NCBI GenBank assembly: GCA_008360955.1
Contig: LUCM01008144.1
Location: forward strand, 81,086-145,085
Direction: 5' to 3'
Length of the DNA: 64,000 nt
Origin: Fasciolopsis buskii
Lineage: Eukaryota; Platyhelminthes; Trematoda; Plagiorchiida; Fasciolidae
Notes under the pieces: model-generated
Seen by the model: only the letters and a program-made list of their open reading frames with translations
What the model was told of the DNA's origin: nothing
Databases searched by the model: none
Made by a program: the position numbers and the translations under genes
In this document: positions 10,686-22,632 of the stretch, piece by piece
How the letters are laid out: each line of letters opens with the position of its first letter
Numbering within the stretch: position 1 is the stretch's first letter

Positions 10686-12833
10686 ACCATAACTAAACAA
10701 ATGAGATGGATATCAACTCGTCTGCGGGTCACATGAGAATTAGGGTGCAACAGCGCGCTCAAAATCCGTGCAGCACAAGTAATCCTTACGGTGCAGATTT
10801 GTCATCATGAAAGATTGGCTGAGATTTAACAGGCGGACATAGTCCTCAAAATCGAACGAGTAATTTTTGCCATTGCCTCTAACGTATGTTGACGCATGTG
10901 GGATTCCGCTGGTAGATTCCTAAATGACGCACAAGCAGGCTGGAAAAAATTATCTAAGTAGGGCGTTTACAGAGGAGAGAAAATTTTCGGGTACGTATTT
11001 TCTCCAAGGACATGCTTGTTATACAAATGCATTCAAATAAGCCATATATATATATATAGCACAAATCTGACTTCAAATCATATGCCATCAGAATCATGAC
11101 GAAGGACAAAATCAATGAATGACGAAGATAGAAGAGAAAGAAACAATGTGCGGTGCTCATTACATGGTGGTTCTTCCGTTCCTCAAATTCGTGTCACCGG
11201 TTACCGATAAATATCCGTAATTCTTTGAAGGGCTTGGTACTAGGTGGTTGACTTAGGGGACATTACCCCGAACTTACGACCAAATGGTCTATCCCACAGG
11301 GTAGTAGGACGATATAAAGACCACACAATCCATTGGAAACTGGTGACAGATCGCTCCGTTCATACTCAATTCGGATGTGGATTGAAATCCAGCATTTCCA
11401 GTACTCGACTCCGCCGCAGATGTCGGTGAGCATACACCCGTATGCTTCGCTCACCGTCCGTAGTTGGTATGGAATCAAGGTTTAACCGTCTTCCGTACAA
11501 TGATTACTGAAGAATGGTGAATCCGGTGGAGGATGCTGGACATTTTAGTGGAATCACCGTCACGAGAAGGCAGTGCGTAGGACTTTCTGAGCAGAAGCTG
11601 CGAGACCCCAGTCATTTGCGAACACTTCGAGAGGCTTTCAGGGCGAGTAGGCAACTCAGAACCTGAGACATTCACCCCCAACCAGGCTGAGGCTTAGTAA
11701 TTAGGCTACCTACAATTCCACCATATAACACCATCTTGCTTCGATCAGACATCTACTGAACGCCGATTTTGTTCCAGCCTTATCGATATCGAAAAATGTC
11801 AGTTGGAAGCGCAATTACCATTGATGGGTTTGGTTTTAAGCAAACACAAGCAGTCAAATCGTATACACCAACGTCCATTTTTATTTCTACTGCTTAGGAA
11901 ACAAAACTCTGTAAATTGAAACAACCTGTTCATCATGAATGCGCGAATATCACGGAGGGGAGCATTTACATTGCTACTCCTACTTCTCAGGAAACAGAAC
12001 GTCTAACATGATTTTAAACATTTATTATGAACAGCAAAATCAACCGGAATGCTATCGTTGAGGTTTTCTACACGTCACTCTCTTTTAGGATACCGAACAC
12101 GGTTGCCCAGTCTGCGTAAAGCATAGACTGAACAGCTCCGTAAATATAAAAGGAAGGAAAGTCATATATTTTTTGAGCACAAGTTTATGTTTTTATGCTT
12201 GCAAATTATAAAGCTTATTGAAGTTCAGGTGAGTATACTTGTCAGTAGGAGCATAAGGAGTGATGCCAAGCGGGTTGGAATAATATTTAACAAATGGAGA
12301 CGAACATAGATTCGGACAGAGGAACTCGATAATATTTTTAGGAATATGGAGGCCTAAAATCAGAGCTCATGAAATAGCACAGTGGCTAATATGTAAAAAA
12401 TACCTTACTCGCGTGCCGATTTTGTTATGAATGAGCAATCTTACTCGGCACGTGCATTTATTCACCCATGCACCGATTTAGTTCATTTGGACTAACAAAT
12501 TGTCCAATTTCTGGTGTAAGCCTATTTGAAATCTCATGGCTAGGCAAGGTGTTAACGTGACCATGAAGCATCATTCCTAACAGTAAGACTTCGGGCTTTA
12601 TACACTAGACAGTGTATTCAGTTTTAAGATTCACTCAAAATGGTTTTCTTATCTGCGGTGGTTCAGAAGTCAAGGGTTTGTAAGTTCCACTTTTTTGTTG
12701 TCATTCCCACCCATTATCTGGAGACTCGCGTCCTAAGCCCTTTCAGTTCCCTGTGACACATGGTAGCTTATTGAATACGGTAACCATGGTAGCTTCAAAT
12801 TCTGCCGCCGCTTTGACTTGGCTTCGCCACATG
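9646..12833. other. Long stretch without recognised gene
   Basis: It contains a GTT microsatellite at 10,655-10,685 and a short TA run near 11,045. Opposed 75- to 90-codon frames at 9,978-10,305 have no recognisable domain. Nothing else was supported. Confidence 0.4.
10655..10685 (+). repeat. (GTT)n microsatellite, one interruption
   Basis: GTT units with a single GAT interruption near 10,671. Confidence 0.95.
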
Positions 12834-12872
12834 CTCTCTCTCTCTCTCTCTCTCTCTCGCACTCTCGCTCTC
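12834..12872 (+). repeat. (CT)n microsatellite
   Basis: Twelve uninterrupted CT units followed by imperfect CTCTCGC repeats. Open frames on both strands across it are artefacts of the repeat. Confidence 0.95.
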
Positions 12873-14177
12873 TTCACACAGATCTCGCGCAAGCAAATGA
12901 TCTCGTGTGCACACCGAATCGTGAATTTGTCGAACACTAACCTACATACAGCCAATTGCATTTTGCCGCATGAATGTGATGACTATCAGGTAAACACGGG
13001 GGCACATGTGACGGAACACCCATTCTCGGCAAATCTGTGTATTACTAACACCAAAATATGCCTCCCCCTTCTGATAAGGCGTCTGATTCTCATCGGTGTT
13101 GCTGCATAGGTTTCGCCGTAGCTCTCATCTTTCTTTTCAAATGATTTGGAACGTTACGAGAGTGGTTCAGTATCGTCCAACGGCGGAATAGGTGGACCCT
13201 GCGCTGGAGTTGAGACGTCATGTACTCCTGGGATTCGTTTCAAGATCCAACTGCCCCAGAACTTTTCGACGAAGAACGACCTAGATGCGTAACAGTTAGG
13301 AAATGGTAGTTCAAATGGGGAAAAAATATCTAGAAGGCTATCAGAATATGGAAAACAACAATATCCATCCTCCACCTCCAGACCACTGAACGAAGAAAGT
13401 TTTTCAGACGGATCCACCGGTGCAAGCATGAAGGAGATCACGTACTTCATCCAGGGAGTGGATAAAGAAGGAAAATATCAAAATACAAAGGTAGTTAATT
13501 CGCAAAACTCACTAAATTCAACGATTCGTGGGGAGGGACAACAAAGCATGGTCTCATCGAATGATAATCGTTAAGAGAAAGTTGGCGCTATAAGATCTCT
13601 TCAGTGGCTGCGTAGACTTCTGGATTTGATGCTAGCTTAGAATATTTGGTACTACGTAAAAAAACTGGCTATTATGAGAGGTAAAGACTAAACTTCCTAA
13701 AATTTGTAGCATTCTCTGACAAACCTTTAGAAAAATAATTGACAGTTATCAATCGACTGCACGTTACGAATATTTGGCGCTGCTATAGCCACCAACCACG
13801 AAGAAGCGAGGTTTGAACATACATAAGAATGACTACGCTACAATGTATTATTACCAGTGTTCCTTCTCCCACCTATTCTTTCGACCCTAGTTTGGATGAG
13901 TATGGTCGAAACTAACCTAAAACTCCGGCACATTGGTGGGAGGGCATTTTTCGGCTCTGTTTATGCGTATATTAATTGTAAATCGTATCCGGATGAGTGA
14001 ACGAAATTTCCCGGAAAGCATATGACCGGTTTCGCGGATATTGACGCTTGTCAGGTATGAATACCCGATACTCTGCTATCCAAAGATCTGTATACTTCCA
14101 CACTGCGAAACAGTATCTTTCACCAGGATCGATTTTGTATTGTCAGGAGTGCGGATGGAAGGTCTTCGATGAACAGT

Positions 14178-14179
<2 letters not shown>
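12873..14179. other. No recognised feature besides one open frame
   Basis: Apart from the minus-strand open frame at 13,154-13,450, nothing identifiable was seen. Confidence 0.35.
13154..13450 (-). CDS. Hypothetical open frame, possible exon
   Basis: A 98-codon minus-strand frame whose composition looks protein-like: aromatic- and proline-rich, ending in STPAQGPPIPPLDDTEPLS and a stop. No domain was recognised and no signal peptide or membrane segment is clear. Upstream in the reading direction, at about 13.45-13.49 kb, there is a pyrimidine-rich run (TTTTCCTTCTTTATCCACTC) that could serve a splice acceptor, so this could be a terminal exon of a host gene. It could equally be a chance open frame: nothing around it supports a gene, and the codon-level evidence cannot be tested by eye. 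Confidence 0.2.
   Translation of the reverse strand: MKYVISFMLAPVDPSEKLSSFSGLEVEDGYCCFPYSDSLLDIFSPFELPFPNCYASRSFFVEKFWGSWILKRIPGVHDVSTPAQGPPIPPLDDTEPLS

Positions 14180-14242
<63 letters not shown>
14180..14242 (+). repeat. (AT)n microsatellite, about 63 bp
   Basis: The longest perfect dinucleotide run in the window. Open frames reading YIYIYI through it on both strands are artefacts. Confidence 0.98.
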
Positions 14243-16479
14243 GCGAATAGTAGACCGCGATTGAAATGCGGTTCTACGTTTTCTGATCTGATATGAATAG
14301 AATAAGGTGCAAATCTCTGTCTCCTCTTCGTTAAAACCTTCTCGGATATTCACTGCTACATATAATCTTTTTCCTAGCGAGCAGTAACCTTTGCTAAGAT
14401 TCTTTTCCTGAGCTCAACTCAGCCTGGCGTTCCACTGGCCCAGTAAATGCACTGTAGATAGAATTCAGTTATGGAACGCAACTGTGTAAATTAATAACAC
14501 TAAGGAATAAGCATCCACGAATGATAATTAAGATTTCCGTATATGGGACAAAGCCACCAAAACGATTCTCTGTTCTCCAGTCACGTCATCCTGAATGGAA
14601 AGTTGAACTCGCGATAAACAACCCAACGTACAGCGTTGATTCAATCAAGGAATTCTTACGCATGGCGGCTAAGCATGTAAATGACATCATGACACCCGAC
14701 CAGTAGAACCAACTTATCAACACGCGTGAGGATGCGTATGGTCTTGAGAATTGATTTTAGCGTGACGGATACTTGGGCGTTAGTGTGTATTCCGTACGAA
14801 TGCATGCATTACTGCCCCCGGGCAGTAACGGATGCATGCGCCTATATGCACGAGGATCATGGTGGCATCAAGGAAATCGCGTGCTTGTAACGTCCAGGGA
14901 GTCTGATCTTCCGAAGGTGGTTTCAAGCGTCCAGATTTGGAATGTACAGAAGAAAAGTAAACTCTCATGAGCCCAAACCAGTCGGGTGTAACCGACACTA
15001 TAGAGTACAAATGCATTCAGAATCAAGGATGGTGACGCACAATCTGTCAGTCACACGTTTACTTACAGTTTCAATTTACCCATAAATCTCACCAATGAGT
15101 AGTTCAACGTGTCTTGTCTCCCCGGCCAGAGTCAGTTAGTGATGAAATTAAAGATCTCACAACTCACGGAAATCACGTGTTCGGCAAGAGGGATCTTAGG
15201 ATTTATTTAAGAACTCAAAACGCAAGCGAGCCTAATTGTCCGATAGAATTTTGTTTTTTGATGGACTATTGCACTTTCAATGTCACTATAAATTGACAGA
15301 TTTAATGTTGACGGAAATAAGCTACCGGTGGCAAATTTTCCGAGAAGGCAAAAATTCAATTGGCACTAAAATATACCTTGAGCTCGAGGTCGTCGATATG
15401 TGCTACGTTAATCTCTCGTGGAACTTTCGTGACAATAAAGCAAAAGGAAAATCAACAAAGGACTTCATGGTACCCCAGTCCACGGGATACCGGTCAGATT
15501 GAAGACACTTTCAGACACTAAATTTTTATGCCATACTTTTCGGAGTGTCAGATTAATTTAGGCGGTCACCAACATTGTCACTTGTGAAAAAGATTCAGCA
15601 AGGAAGGTGGTCATCGCAAGGAAATAAGAATATAAACTGATTAATTTTGTCACTAAAAACAATAACGGAATATTTTATCCAAATTCACCGACGGAAAAAT
15701 CTCAAATAGTGTGCTAGAGAATGCGGAACAAACAGAAAACACATCTCTCTATGTGAGAAGAGACAAAAACCGCAACACAAAAGGGAATGCCTAGGTCTCG
15801 TCATGGAACTGATATCGACACGCATGTAATTCAAACTAGCTTCTTATTTCCCCAACAATGCATAATTCGAGGTGATCAGAGAAGACCTCGGAAGAATTCA
15901 TTTTCGAAGTGCCATTACCAGAAGAACCCGTACCACAGTTCTGCTTTCTTAGACATGCCTCATTTGAAAAGAAATAAAAAAAACTGGTAGCTAATATCGG
16001 TAAAAACGTAATCAGCGAAATAATGAAATAGAGAGAGGGAGAGAGTAACGTGAACGCTGTTAGTGAGCTGTTTGTCGAGAAACTTACCATGCTACTGGAA
16101 CTTGAGATATCGACAGAGATTCCCGTCGATTGTAAGAATGCACGGACTCAAACTATCAGTGACTACTGGGATGACCCATGGGCCGGAGTGCGAAATTAAA
16201 AATAGCAGGACGACAGCTGGTGGAAATAACGTTTGAATTTATTTACGAGCCAGTCGAACACATGCTAGCTAAAAAGAGACATCACTGACCGAATACCTTT
16301 GAGCCAATGGTACTCGCAATATGTTTATCCTTCCCGTTCTTGGGTGACCACTGTTCTGGCTGGCCATTTTACATTCGTAGGTAACAGCATTGTGCCACGT
16401 GATTTCCTGCTAGAGTTACCACAGTCTTCCTCCCTCCAGAATTCCTTATCATTGAAACTTGCTAGTCTGGACAACTTCT
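14243..16479. other. No recognised gene
   Basis: Apart from the inverted repeat at 14.8 kb, only unsupported short frames occur here, including a plus-strand 88-codon frame at 15,236-15,502 without a known motif. Confidence 0.35.
14802..14839 (+). repeat. 16-bp inverted repeat with 2-base centre and 4-base bulge
   Basis: The left arm is GCATGCAT then TACTGCCC; the right arm is GGGCAGTA, a four-base ACGG bulge, then ATGCATGC. The arms pair completely apart from the bulge, and the centre is CC. Confidence 0.85.
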
Positions 16480-16525
16480 AAGTACCTGTTGTAGAGCCTT
16501 TAAAAAGGCTCTACAACAGGTACTT
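16480..16525 (+). repeat. Perfect 22-bp-arm palindrome
   Basis: AAGTACCTGTTGTAGAGCCT plus TT forms the left arm (16,480-16,501). The exact reverse complement occupies 16,504-16,525 with only AA between. Pairing stops abruptly at both outer ends. Confidence 0.97.
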
Positions 16526-17079
16526 CAGTTGATGGATCGCTTGAGCCTACGATCTGTGCTGGGCTGTCATTCAAACCTACATGCTCTACGCTCGGTTCTT
16601 TGGGGCGGATCTGGCTGTGATGTCTTCGAGTAACATTCACTTCGTTCAGACCAGTCATTTCAATCATTGGTTGGCCAAGTTGTTTCATCTTGATTCTGCA
16701 AGCTACACGGATTTCATCACCAGGAAAATAGATAACGTCACTCGAATCGAGACTTCTTAAAAAGTATCGTATTCGCTTTTGCGAGGTCCAGATCACTAAA
16801 CTTAGCATTTGGATGCCAAACGTCTCATTGTCAATCAAGGCTATATCGCTTGTATTCGTAGGCATAAGTGATTGCAACCGTCTCTCTCTTTTCCTCTCTG
16901 TGAAGCTGATTTTCGACGTTTTCGATGACTTTTGACTTTGCGTCTAACCTTGATTTTGCTGCCATAGGCTGGTTGTACGGCCCCATTTTCGTTCTGATTT
17001 TAAGTGCTCCATAGTGGGCTTTAACTTTTGGACGAGCATTAGCTCCGTGCACACTATACCTTTCCGAATTCCTCAGGCC
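16526..17079. other. Unassigned, contains overlapping minus-strand frames
   Basis: A 125-codon minus-strand frame (16,877-16,500) and a 104-codon frame (17,145-16,831) overlap in different phases. Neither carries a recognised motif. The first ends inside the palindrome and the second begins inside SINE-A, which argues against a conserved gene. Confidence 0.3.
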
Positions 17080-17250
17080 GGGGGCGTTCGAGAGTATAAG
17101 ACCATGGCGTTCGGACGTGAATGTCGCGGATTCGAATCCTCCCACCGCCGGTCAAGTTCCCCAGTTGACAGCCCTCTGTTGGCCGCGGCTCCCTTCCTGA
17201 AAAATGATGTACATTGTTATTTCGTTAATAAGGGAAACAAGAAAAAATGA
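17080..17250 (+). repeat. SINE-A, short form with tRNA-like head
   Basis: The head has ACCATGGCGTTCGGACGTGA and a B-box GGATTCGAATCC (about 17,128-17,139) followed by CACCGCC, the 3' acceptor strand of the ancestral tRNA. The body gives GACAGCCCTCTGTTGGCCGC, then CTTCCTGAAAAATGATGTAC and an A-rich end near 17,250. The long-form middle segment is absent. Confidence 0.8.
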
Positions 17251-20200
17251 GATAAAGAGGCCAGCGCATTTATGCCGGAAGATCGATGAATGGTAAAATA
17301 TTTAAACAACGGAACCAACGGGGTGCAGCTCAGTGATCACATTTTCAGATTCAAGGTCTAGGCACGCAGGGATCTGGAGTAAAAGTCCACGATAACTGAA
17401 GTCACCGAAGTGACAACCGAGTGAGAACAAGCTCATGAACACGGAATACCTCAGTCAAGCACACCTGCACAATGACGAGGCCATCTCCACCGTTGATAAT
17501 ACGTTTATGATCTAAACGCCAAAACCAGCGATCAGAAAGTAAACGTTTCTAGAATCAAAAACAGTGTTGCCAGTTGGCAGCGCATAAACGCTCTGCACTG
17601 ATGCTAAAAACTTTTAGATTGGATATAAAACATGGCGCATCAATTTTTCGATGCACTCCGAACTGAGTTCGGACACAGTATTTTTGCGATCATAACCCCA
17701 CGAAAACCAACAACCGGAGCTACAACCGGAACAAATTTTCTAGAATGCTGAGCACCACGGCCATGTAAAGTTGAGTAACATGGCGGGGCTTTCCTTTGTT
17801 ATACTGGAAGATTAAAAATTACAGCGTGAAAAGTTCCCCGTGGCAACTGCAATGTAGAACCACGTTTGTTTACACCGACAGCGGGGTTTTAAAAAAATAC
17901 ATACTTCCACATAATACAGTACACAACGTATTATTTTTTAAAGTCAGTCCATACCTCAACTATATGGTCTATTGTAAACAATTTTTCAGTGTGATGGTGT
18001 ATAAAACAACTCTAAAAGTACAGAATACCGAAATCAAATTCATCAAATAGATGTATTTCTACCATTGCTGACTTCATTTCTTTATAAGTAAATCTCCGCC
18101 TCTTCTCTGTTGCGGTCACATCATAGCTGACGTTGACTGGTGACACAGAAGTGTGGTGTTAGCTTGGCTATGGGCATTTCTATCGATTGAATGAAAGGAG
18201 AAATTGGTCCCCGTTGGTTACCACCAGTTGTTGAAGTGGTGTACACAAACTCGAAGGTATTTTTATCTATGCCGTCATGCTTATGACTGAAAACCATTCA
18301 CTAGACACCTGAACGTCAGTTAAGACAACACGTGTACCTCCACTGATGTCACAGACCAACTCAAAATTTACAGCTTAGCTCCCGGACGGACGGGTAAATC
18401 TCTTGTCTGGGCCGTGAAACAAAGACTGTTAGCGTATTGGTCCAGCCTACGACAATCCTTAGGCGTTACCAACCTTTATCTGACCAATCGAGGGTAGCCA
18501 GTAGCGTGACGGTCAAAGAGCAATCTAACGTGGTTTGGTCTCATTCAGGAAATGAGTCAGGCGGGTTAAATGGCCAGACGAACGCCATAGATTTCGTATG
18601 AATTACCACTGAATCAGTAAAAGTCAAAAACAGTCTAGGTTCATGGGCCTGCAGGACTGCGCGCTGTCTAATCTCACTAGTTCCAGTGATGGAGACCTTG
18701 CACAAAGAATAGAATGAATGGAACGAGCAAAAACGAATGTCCGTCCACTTATTTGTAAGATTACCTTCTAATTAAGCTTCGGGATGTTTTGCTGTAATCC
18801 GGAAATATCATACGCACTGTTTGAAATTTTGCGACTGAGTCATGCATCACCAAGTCTGAAGTATTCCCAAAACCCTATCCATCATTCGAGCCGCTCTCGA
18901 GTATCTCCATGTTGGCGAAGCATCATTGTACCGCACACAAGCTGCGAAACTGGCCCTCTCGATGGGCATTATTTGCACTCATTCTGGTGAACAAAAAATG
19001 CATACGTTTCCCCTGGATAGCCGGTTGATGACCCGACCTGGGTGGGCGGGCTTGTCATTGAGTGCGCTTTTACGGTGGGACCGTCGCATAGCCGCATCGG
19101 GTTAGCTGAACCGGATGCTTGGCCTAGACGCAAACCGAATACTTGAGTCGTTCGGATTTTATCACAGTCGACTAGAGAACCACTCAGTTTGATGAATATC
19201 GATCACCGGTCATTTGCCAAGACAGAAAATTATCGGCATTGAGGTTAGAGAGAATTTCGGTTTGTGAGCGAAAGTTGGCATCGAAGCTGCATCACGTCAA
19301 GCATTCGAAACAATCGAAAGGTCCCATGGCAAACTGACGTGCTTTATTGCACCACAGAGCGGCAGAAAACATTGCGCTCAAATTAGAATAAACAAACTAA
19401 TCAAGCGCCTAACTAATAATGAAACTTGGATATAAAATAACAGTAAGGAACAGATAATACAACTTGATTTGTAGGAACTGCATGGGTAATTCAATGGTGA
19501 TCGTATATTTGGTTGTCATTACACAACCGAATTACGGCAATGACAATTTGCGCAAAAAAATCAATCACCAAACTGATATGTGACCAAATGTTGCATGCGT
19601 TCTAACAGGGCTAGGAACTTGAGTGATATTTCGAGGAGGTAATAAACCTAAAATAAAGTTCCTCAGTTTATCTTTGATGTGAATGATTTCCGACACCCAG
19701 GTGAACAGACAAATATTCATGGAACTTAAAATACATGCTCTTTAGTGTTAAATCATTATCATCGGGTAATTTATTATTTACTTCAGCTGGTAATATTAAA
19801 AAACAGCGCCGCCGGAGAACTTGGTAACGATTTGACGTTTCACTTACTTTTCCTTTTCGAGTAACAAACAAAATGTTGTGCTTGCGTGACTAGAGTTAAA
19901 ATCGATTGGTGAGTTACAAGACAACATCGAGGCAGGCGCCATTTCCTCTTTTCTGTTTACAACAACAATAATTCGTGATCTTCAAATCGACTTTCATGCA
20001 AAAAAATTTTCGTGCAAAATTAGGTGCTCAAAATGTTGTGTAGAATTCAATTTGCACAGAGGCATTCGCCTCAAACACGATTATTGTACTCTGACCAGGG
20101 CAACTTGGTGTGCGCCTGAGTCCAACTCCACAACAGCTGATCGTGAGCACTTGCAGTAAATTTTATACTTCAAATGACCCCACAAATGAAAGTCAAGTGA

Positions 20201-20934
20201 GGCGATACCTGAAAAACGTGGAGGCCATTGGTGTGCGCCTCCACGCTGAATCTATTTCTCGAGAAATACCTCACTTAGATATTCTCGCAGTATTCTTGCT
20301 TTATTTGATACATTTGTCTTGTTGAAACCAAATAATTTCACATGCTGACCAGGAGACAACAATGTAACAAATTCTTCTCGCAAAAGTTGCTTGTAAGAAA
20401 GTCCGGCAAATTTTTGCGGATTTTAAATATCATAAACCTGAGACATTTCTCTCGAAGAAAAACGAAAATTCGTGTATCCAGAACTCCGACTCATACCACC
20501 AGGTAGTGGCCCCACCGTACCTTCAGTCTAGTGTTTCGTCCGGGGTTAAGGTCAGCATCAAAACGGCGTTCTCCACACAAGAGGTGGAAACAACAAATCG
20601 TTTCACTATTGAATAGGGTCGAAAATGTCCCTTTAAGCAGGAAATCAGGTGCAAAAGGATTCACGCTGAGATCCGTACTGTTCAATTCCTGAACTTCAAC
20701 TCCGACAGCCAGCTACTGCCGCACTCCATCAAAGAACGGTCGACGGAACTACGGCTGACACCAATCTCCTGAGCTAAGTGTCATAGGCATATTGAAAATG
20801 CAGAACGGATTTTTCAACGACTCCGTCCTCACGGCGTTCGCTGGTTGCGGGTCCAGACCTAGCCCAGCGATGTTCTACCTAGGCATTAACTGCTTCTCAA
20901 ACTTCTTGATTAGAGAACTCACGGTTGATTTTAC
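17251..20934. other. Long stretch without recognised gene
   Basis: Only short open frames without motifs were found. AT-rich DNA at 17.8-18.05 kb holds an 84-codon frame rich in K, Y and V, judged to be chance. Confidence 0.4.
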
Positions 20935-21410
20935 TTTCCATCTTTTGTAACATCTGTGACACCAGCATGACATCCGGTTATCGATCAAAAATCAAGTATG
21001 CGCAGCAGTACTGAGGTCGATATTGCTCTACGGTTCCAAAGCATGGCCGTTGAGAGTAGATGTGCGAAAACTTTTGGTGTTTGAACAGAGTTGTCTTTTT
21101 AGTATTGGTAGAATACGGTGGGAAGATTTTGTGAGTAACTCAGAGGTTAGGCGTAAGGAACGGGGTCCTAGAGTCCAGTCCTTAGAACGGGCACTGAATC
21201 AGAGTATGTTAAGTTAGTTGGAACATGAATTTTGGGCATGTCCCCAGAACGACTGCCTTGCTGTACGCTGCTCTTCGAGACAGGTCGTGGGTGGAGGATA
21301 GTTCGGTGTGGTCAGTCGATGAAATGGGGAAAAAAGTATAAAAGCTTTAACCGGTGGATTGGTTGGTGTAATTGCAGTTAGACTAACCGGTCCATAACTA
21401 CAAACTCTTC
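20935..21410 (+). mobile_element. RTE-type non-LTR retrotransposon, 3' fragment
   Basis: The plus strand encodes the C-terminal end of an RTE-like ORF: RSILLYGSKAWPLR at about 21,015 and SIGRIRWEDFVSNSEVRRKE at about 21,100. These parallel LLYGSETWPLRAED and the following region of the fuller copy at 57.3-57.5 kb. It starts inside the post-RT region (about 20,950) and runs to a terminal VRLTGP-type segment at about 21,385. Stops after 21,215 and the loss of everything upstream show a 5'-truncated dead copy, the usual outcome of target-primed reverse transcription. Confidence 0.8.
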
Positions 21411-21834
21411 CAGTAGGTCATATGTCTCAGTCCATAAGAAATCTGACAAAGTAAGAACTCAAGGTCTCGCTGACCACCTGATCTGCCAGCCCACCGACCA
21501 AGAGTGTTCATCGAACCACAACCAAATTGGCTTTGGGAAGTAAGTCGGTGCTCCACCTTGTTGAAGATAAGTAGAGCTGCAGTGATCAGCATATGCTGAT
21601 GACAAGTATTCCGAAAGAAACTGTGGTAACATCTGCAAGTAAAATTAACCCTTCACAGTACCACAAAAGAAGGCTGGTCTATCAAGGGTCGAACCATACT
21701 TCGGAATCGAAACATTTCTGGGTATCCGAAACGACACGTGGATTGTTTCACGTTCAGTAGATTTGATTTCTTTGGTCTGATTCACCACGAAGAGTGAATT
21801 CAGCTGACTATGAAATGCAATATCTCCACACAAC
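21411..21834. other. No recognised feature
   Basis: It holds a 14-bp palindrome TCAGCATATGCTGA at about 21,586; otherwise nothing was recognised. Confidence 0.35.
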
Positions 21835-21856
21835 TTTTTTTTTTTGGGGGGGGGGG
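21835..21856 (+). repeat. T11-G11 homopolymer tract
   Basis: Eleven T followed immediately by eleven G. The run lengths may be unreliable in the assembly. Confidence 0.9.
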
Positions 21857-21912
21857 CTGAGTGGTTCAACAAACGACTCGCGAAAAGATACATTTTTCAC
21901 CATTTTCGTCCT

Positions 21913-22335
21913 TCAGTGCAATACCGCGATGCAATTTAAAAGGGTGAACATCTGGACGATGTAAAATACGTCTTGCAGAAGTACGTAAAAAAGCTGACTT
22001 GCCAACTTCCTAATAGAGGTCTGCCTGCAAAATCCAACTCCTTGAGTTGTCACTGGTCTGCGGAGTACTGAACGACACCTATGGCGAACGGAACCCGTAT
22101 CCGGGACGTTGACCTGCAATCTCTTCACAGTTGACTGTCCAGGTTTCTCATTCTCCGGATGTAACCGTTTGAACTCATCCCACGTAGCTGACAAACTGCC
22201 ACTGGGCTCGCTTAACAAGACCAATTCAGCTTTGTTATTCAACGTTAGGCCCATAGCGACGATCATCTGGAAATCAAGTGCCATAAGGGGGGTTGAGCAG
22301 ATTGCCGTTGCTTGCCTTAGCGTTCTCACCATCAC
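21913..22335 (-). CDS. Hypothetical 140-codon open frame
   Basis: One of the longest open frames outside retroelements. It contains SATWDEFKRLHPENEKPGQ and a hydrophobic C-terminal end. No family was recognised. It is in the same phase as the open frame at 22,632-22,363 just upstream, separated by a TAA. An opposite-strand frame (22,109-22,339) overlaps it, so the coding strand is uncertain. It could be an unclassified mobile-element ORF or chance. Confidence 0.2.
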   Translation of the reverse strand: MMVRTLRQATAICSTPLMALDFQMIVAMGLTLNNKAELVLLSEPSGSLSATWDEFKRLHPENEKPGQSTVKRLQVNVPDTGSVRHRCRSVLRRPVTTQGVGFCRQTSIRKLASQLFYVLLQDVFYIVQMFTLLNCIAVLH

Positions 22336-22362
22336 CTGAACTCTGAATGAGCTGAACTCATC

Positions 22363-22632
22363 TTACCTCGTCCGCTTGCATCCCGATTTTGCAGAGAACC
22401 TCCATTGGTTGACTCGCGAATGGCCGTGATGGCCACAGTTCACCATGGCTGACTTGCGTGACCAAGTAAGAACTGGGGTCATCGTGTGTGACATCCGACC
22501 AAATCTTAACCTATTCCGGCTTTTCGGATTCAACTGGGCATTGTTTAGCTTGCATGTGATGACACGACCCTGAATGAGCCGGGGTTTGTGGCACCAATGT
22601 GTTACAAGCAAACGCAATCGGTGTTCGTGCAT
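22363..22632 (-). CDS. Hypothetical basic open frame, possible exon
   Basis: A minus-strand frame of 89 codons, rich in arginine, lysine and histidine, with RLRFGRMSHTMTPVLTW near its middle and ending KSGCKRTR. The final codons overlap ACGAG followed by GTAAGATGAG, which fits a 5' splice site, so the stop may be intronic rather than real. The same phase continues into the next frame at 22,335. No domain was recognised. An unclassified repeat is an equal possibility. Confidence 0.25.
   Translation of the reverse strand: MHEHRLRLLVTHWCHKPRLIQGRVITCKLNNAQLNPKSRNRLRFGRMSHTMTPVLTWSRKSAMVNCGHHGHSRVNQWRFSAKSGCKRTR

Noticed and set aside
12743..13109. 118-codon plus frame and 72-codon minus frame
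   Set aside because: Both run through the CT microsatellite (SLSLSLS and RERERER), so openness is compositional.
14048..14353. Opposed frames at the AT microsatellite
   Set aside because: Their core is a YIYIYI run produced by the repeat.
16480..16525. Palindrome as a microRNA precursor
   Set aside because: The stem is too short and the 2-base centre cannot form a normal loop; flanks do not pair.
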